The position numbers and the translations under genes were made by a program. DNA of 10,266 nucleotides from DATJFH01 sp035495815 (GTDB lineage: Bacteria > Acidobacteriota > Terriglobia > Bryobacterales > Bryobacteraceae): contig DATJFH010000010.1 in NCBI GenBank assembly GCA_035495815.1, positions 1-10,266 on the forward strand, in the 5' to 3' direction. This document shows, in pieces, positions 9,208 to 10,266 of the stretch (position 1 is the stretch's first letter; each line of letters opens with the position of its first letter). The notes beneath the pieces are model-generated. The model did no database searches, had not been told where the DNA came from, and saw only the letters and a list, made by a program, of their open reading frames with translations.

Positions 9208-9594
9208 CTACTTGCTGTCGGATTTCGGGGCGGCGGGTGCCTTCGAGGTGGATTCCGATTTCGTGGAGCTCCCGGTCTTGCCGCCGGAATCGGACTTGCC
9301 GGAATCGGATTTGGAGGAGGACTCCGAAGAGGAGGCTCCCTTTCCCTCGCCAGTCTTACCTTCGGCGCCTTTTCCCTCGCCATTCGAGGCGCCGGACTTG
9401 GGCGGCTTGGCGTTGCCCTTACCGTAATCGGTGACGTACCAGCCGCTGCCCTTGAACTGGAGGGCGGAAGGCGAAATCAGGCGTTCGACGGCGCCGCCGC
9501 AGTTCTCATGAACGGCCAGCGGCTCGTCCGAGAATTTCTGGATGATTTCAAAAACATCGCCGCAAGAGTGGCACTTGTACTCGTAAAGAGGCAT
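9208..9594 (-). CDS. FmdB-family zinc ribbon protein with Ser/Gly/Lys-rich tail
   Basis: The 128-residue product starts M-P-L-Y-E-Y-K-C-H-S-C-G, the signature of FmdB-type putative regulatory zinc ribbons. The metal site would be C8, C11, H29 and C32: the second half reads H-E-N-C-G-G where many relatives have C-P-x-C-G-G, so one ligand may be His or the site may be weak. The segment to about residue 58 (F-K-G-S-G-W-Y-V-T-D-Y) is the standard end of the domain. Residues 60-128 are low-complexity Ser, Gly, Lys and Ala, likely disordered, and include a duplicated KSDSG. No membrane segment or signal peptide is present. It may act as a regulator or nucleic-acid or protein-binding factor; FmdB was named from formamidase regulation, but most members are uncharacterised. 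It is the first gene of a two-gene unit with the penicillin acylase-family gene. A hairpin and an extended -10 box lie upstream. Confidence 0.92.
   Translation of the reverse strand: MPLYEYKCHSCGDVFEIIQKFSDEPLAVHENCGGAVERLISPSALQFKGSGWYVTDYGKGNAKPPKSGASNGEGKGAEGKTGEGKGASSSESSSKSDSGKSDSGGKTGSSTKSESTSKAPAAPKSDSK
9283..9312 (-). repeat. Two tandem 15-bp units in the FmdB-type tail
   Basis: The plus-strand unit gccggaatcggacTT occurs at 9283-9297 and again at 9298-9312 with a single C-to-T change. It is codon-aligned and encodes KSDSG twice. It looks like a recent in-frame slippage or duplication in the low-complexity tail. Confidence 0.75.
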
Positions 9595-9598
9595 CGTT

Positions 9599-9618
9599 CA
9601 GATCCGGGACAGGATCTG
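9599..9618 (-). promoter_or_regulatory. Inverted repeat in the leader of the FmdB-acylase unit
   Basis: CAGATCC (9599-9605) and GGATCTG (9612-9618) are perfect 7-bp reverse complements separated by 6 bases. On the minus strand the hairpin ends 4 bases before the ATG at 9594, and its 3' arm includes the only GGA that could serve as ribosome binding site. It also overlaps the expected transcript start of the upstream -10 box. It could be a repressor operator, or an RNA hairpin limiting translation. There is no T-run, so it is not a classic terminator of the upstream gene. Confidence 0.6.
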
Positions 9619-9623
9619 CATCG

Positions 9624-9632
9624 AGTATAGCA
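9624..9632 (-). promoter_or_regulatory. Extended -10 promoter element for the FmdB-acylase unit
   Basis: On the minus strand TGC-TATACT reads from 9632 to 9624: a TGn extension plus a -10 box matching TATAAT in five of six bases. Transcription would begin near 9617, leaving a leader of about 24 bases. No convincing -35 box is present, which fits an extended -10 promoter. The upstream gene ends at 9659, so the element lies in the 64-bp spacer. Confidence 0.4.
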
Positions 9633-9658
9633 GACAGACTCCGAGGCTACGCTCGACT

Positions 9659-10266
9659 CTACTTCTTCTTGCGGACGGGCGGCCGCCTGACCGGGGCCGG
9701 AGGAGCGGGCCATCCTTCGATCTTGTCCTTCTCCGCGTCGAAAGTGAGCATGAAAGGCTCTTTAGTGAAGCTGGTGGCAACGCCCTCGAACTGAATCTCG
9801 GCGCCTTCCGGCGCCTTGGTTGCCATCGGCTTGTCCAGGTTCACGGTGACGGCCGGCGTATCTTCCTTACCCATCGCCAGAACGAAGGAGGTAGGTTTGG
9901 TGGCCGGCTTTTGCGAGATCAGCTTGCCTTTGAACTTCGTCACGCCGTTGGCGCCGCCGGGCAGCGCGGCCCCCTTGACGGACGATTCGAAGTACTGCTC
10001 GCCATTCGCTCCGGCAAGCTGATCCTTGATGGTGACCCAGAGGGCCAGCTGCGGATTCTCGGCGGCGAACTTCTGCTGGTTTTCAGCCTCGATCTGATTC
10101 TTGTTCTTGAGTTCGAAGCCGGGGGGCGGGAGCGGATTGGCAATGGCCAGGGCACGCAGGTCCTGCAAGCCCTTGTCGTCGGCTCCGTGAAAGGTGTTGT
10201 ACTGCTTGACGAAGAACGCGTCGATGGTCTTCTGCTTGTCGGGCGGCAGGGCGCCGGGTCCCTTCA
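9659..10266 (-). CDS. Hypothetical protein, C-terminal part only (5' end outside window)
   Basis: The frame stays open from the right edge to TAG at 9661-9659, giving at least 202 residues. A TTG at 10168 could be read as a start, but the frame upstream to 10264 is equally protein-like (A-F-F-V-K-Q-Y-N-T-F-H-G-A-D-D-K), so the gene continues beyond the window. The visible part begins with a soluble helical stretch, then an Asn/Lys/Glu-rich segment (F-E-L-K-N-K-N-Q-I-E-A-E-N), then a probable small beta domain from about V-T-I-K-D-Q-L to P-F-M-L-T-F-D-A-E-K, possibly OB-fold-like, and ends in a Pro-rich basic tail (P-P-V-R-K-K-K). No catalytic motif or membrane segment is visible. The pattern reminds me of the C-terminal part of TPR proteins in Solibacter-like bacteria, but I cannot confirm that. 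It points the same way as the FmdB-acylase unit but is separated from it by a promoter-like spacer. Confidence 0.65.
   Translation of the reverse strand, partial: KGPGALPPDKQKTIDAFFVKQYNTFHGADDKGLQDLRALAIANPLPPPGFELKNKNQIEAENQQKFAAENPQLALWVTIKDQLAGANGEQYFESSVKGAALPGGANGVTKFKGKLISQKPATKPTSFVLAMGKEDTPAVTVNLDKPMATKAPEGAEIQFEGVATSFTKEPFMLTFDAEKDKIEGWPAPPAPVRRPPVRKKK

Noticed and set aside
8134..9630. A 498-codon plus-strand open frame opposite the acylase and FmdB-type genes
   Set aside because: The opposite strand encodes two well-supported families with catalytic and zinc motifs; this frame is an unlikely Gly/Arg-rich shadow.
10166..10168. TTG as the true start of the right-edge gene
   Set aside because: The frame continues upstream to the window edge with equally protein-like sequence and no Shine-Dalgarno precedes the TTG, so the gene is better called partial.

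Overview
The window is GC-rich, tightly packed chromosomal DNA that looks like a soil Acidobacteriota genome of the Bryobacter/Solibacter type. I infer this from the gene families present: a heme-c plus copper-monooxygenase-like secreted protein, a quinoprotein with an N-terminal cytochrome c, a secreted ceramidase-like protein and a penicillin-acylase-family hydrolase. I could not test the taxonomy by a search. I see no rRNA, tRNA, CRISPR array, insertion sequence or phage gene, and no gene-free stretch longer than about 110 bases.

Layout. Left block (1-2516, minus strand): a secreted cytochrome c/PHM-like protein (2516-1308), followed with no gap by a secreted pseudo-peptidase/TPR-like protein (1307 to beyond the left edge). 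A 48-bp divergent spacer separates this from a plus-strand CaiB/BaiF CoA-transferase (2565-3761). Facing it is a minus-strand secreted ceramidase-fold protein (5044-3788). A 110-bp divergent spacer leads to a plus-strand cytochrome c-quinoprotein (5155-6993). This converges, only 3 bp apart, on a minus-strand two-gene unit: FmdB-type zinc ribbon (9594-9208), then penicillin acylase-family Ntn hydrolase (9207-6997). The right edge holds the 3' part of another minus-strand gene (9659 to beyond the edge), of unknown function.

How they may work together. Most products carry signal peptides, so the window mainly encodes periplasmic or surface oxidation and hydrolysis. Two are c-type heme proteins, one coupled to a copper site and one to a quinoprotein propeller. 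The only clearly cytoplasmic enzyme is the CoA-transferase, which could activate acids formed by such oxidation, but nothing in the sequence proves one pathway. Two gene pairs (1308/1307 and 9208/9207) are joined as stop codon followed directly by ATG, suggesting translational coupling. Several proteins lack residues that are diagnostic of the best-known members of their families: the peptidase-like HExxH, the ceramidase serine and the quinoprotein vicinal cysteines. These departures, and a hairpin in the FmdB leader, are the most interesting points. I found no convincing new defence or mobile system.
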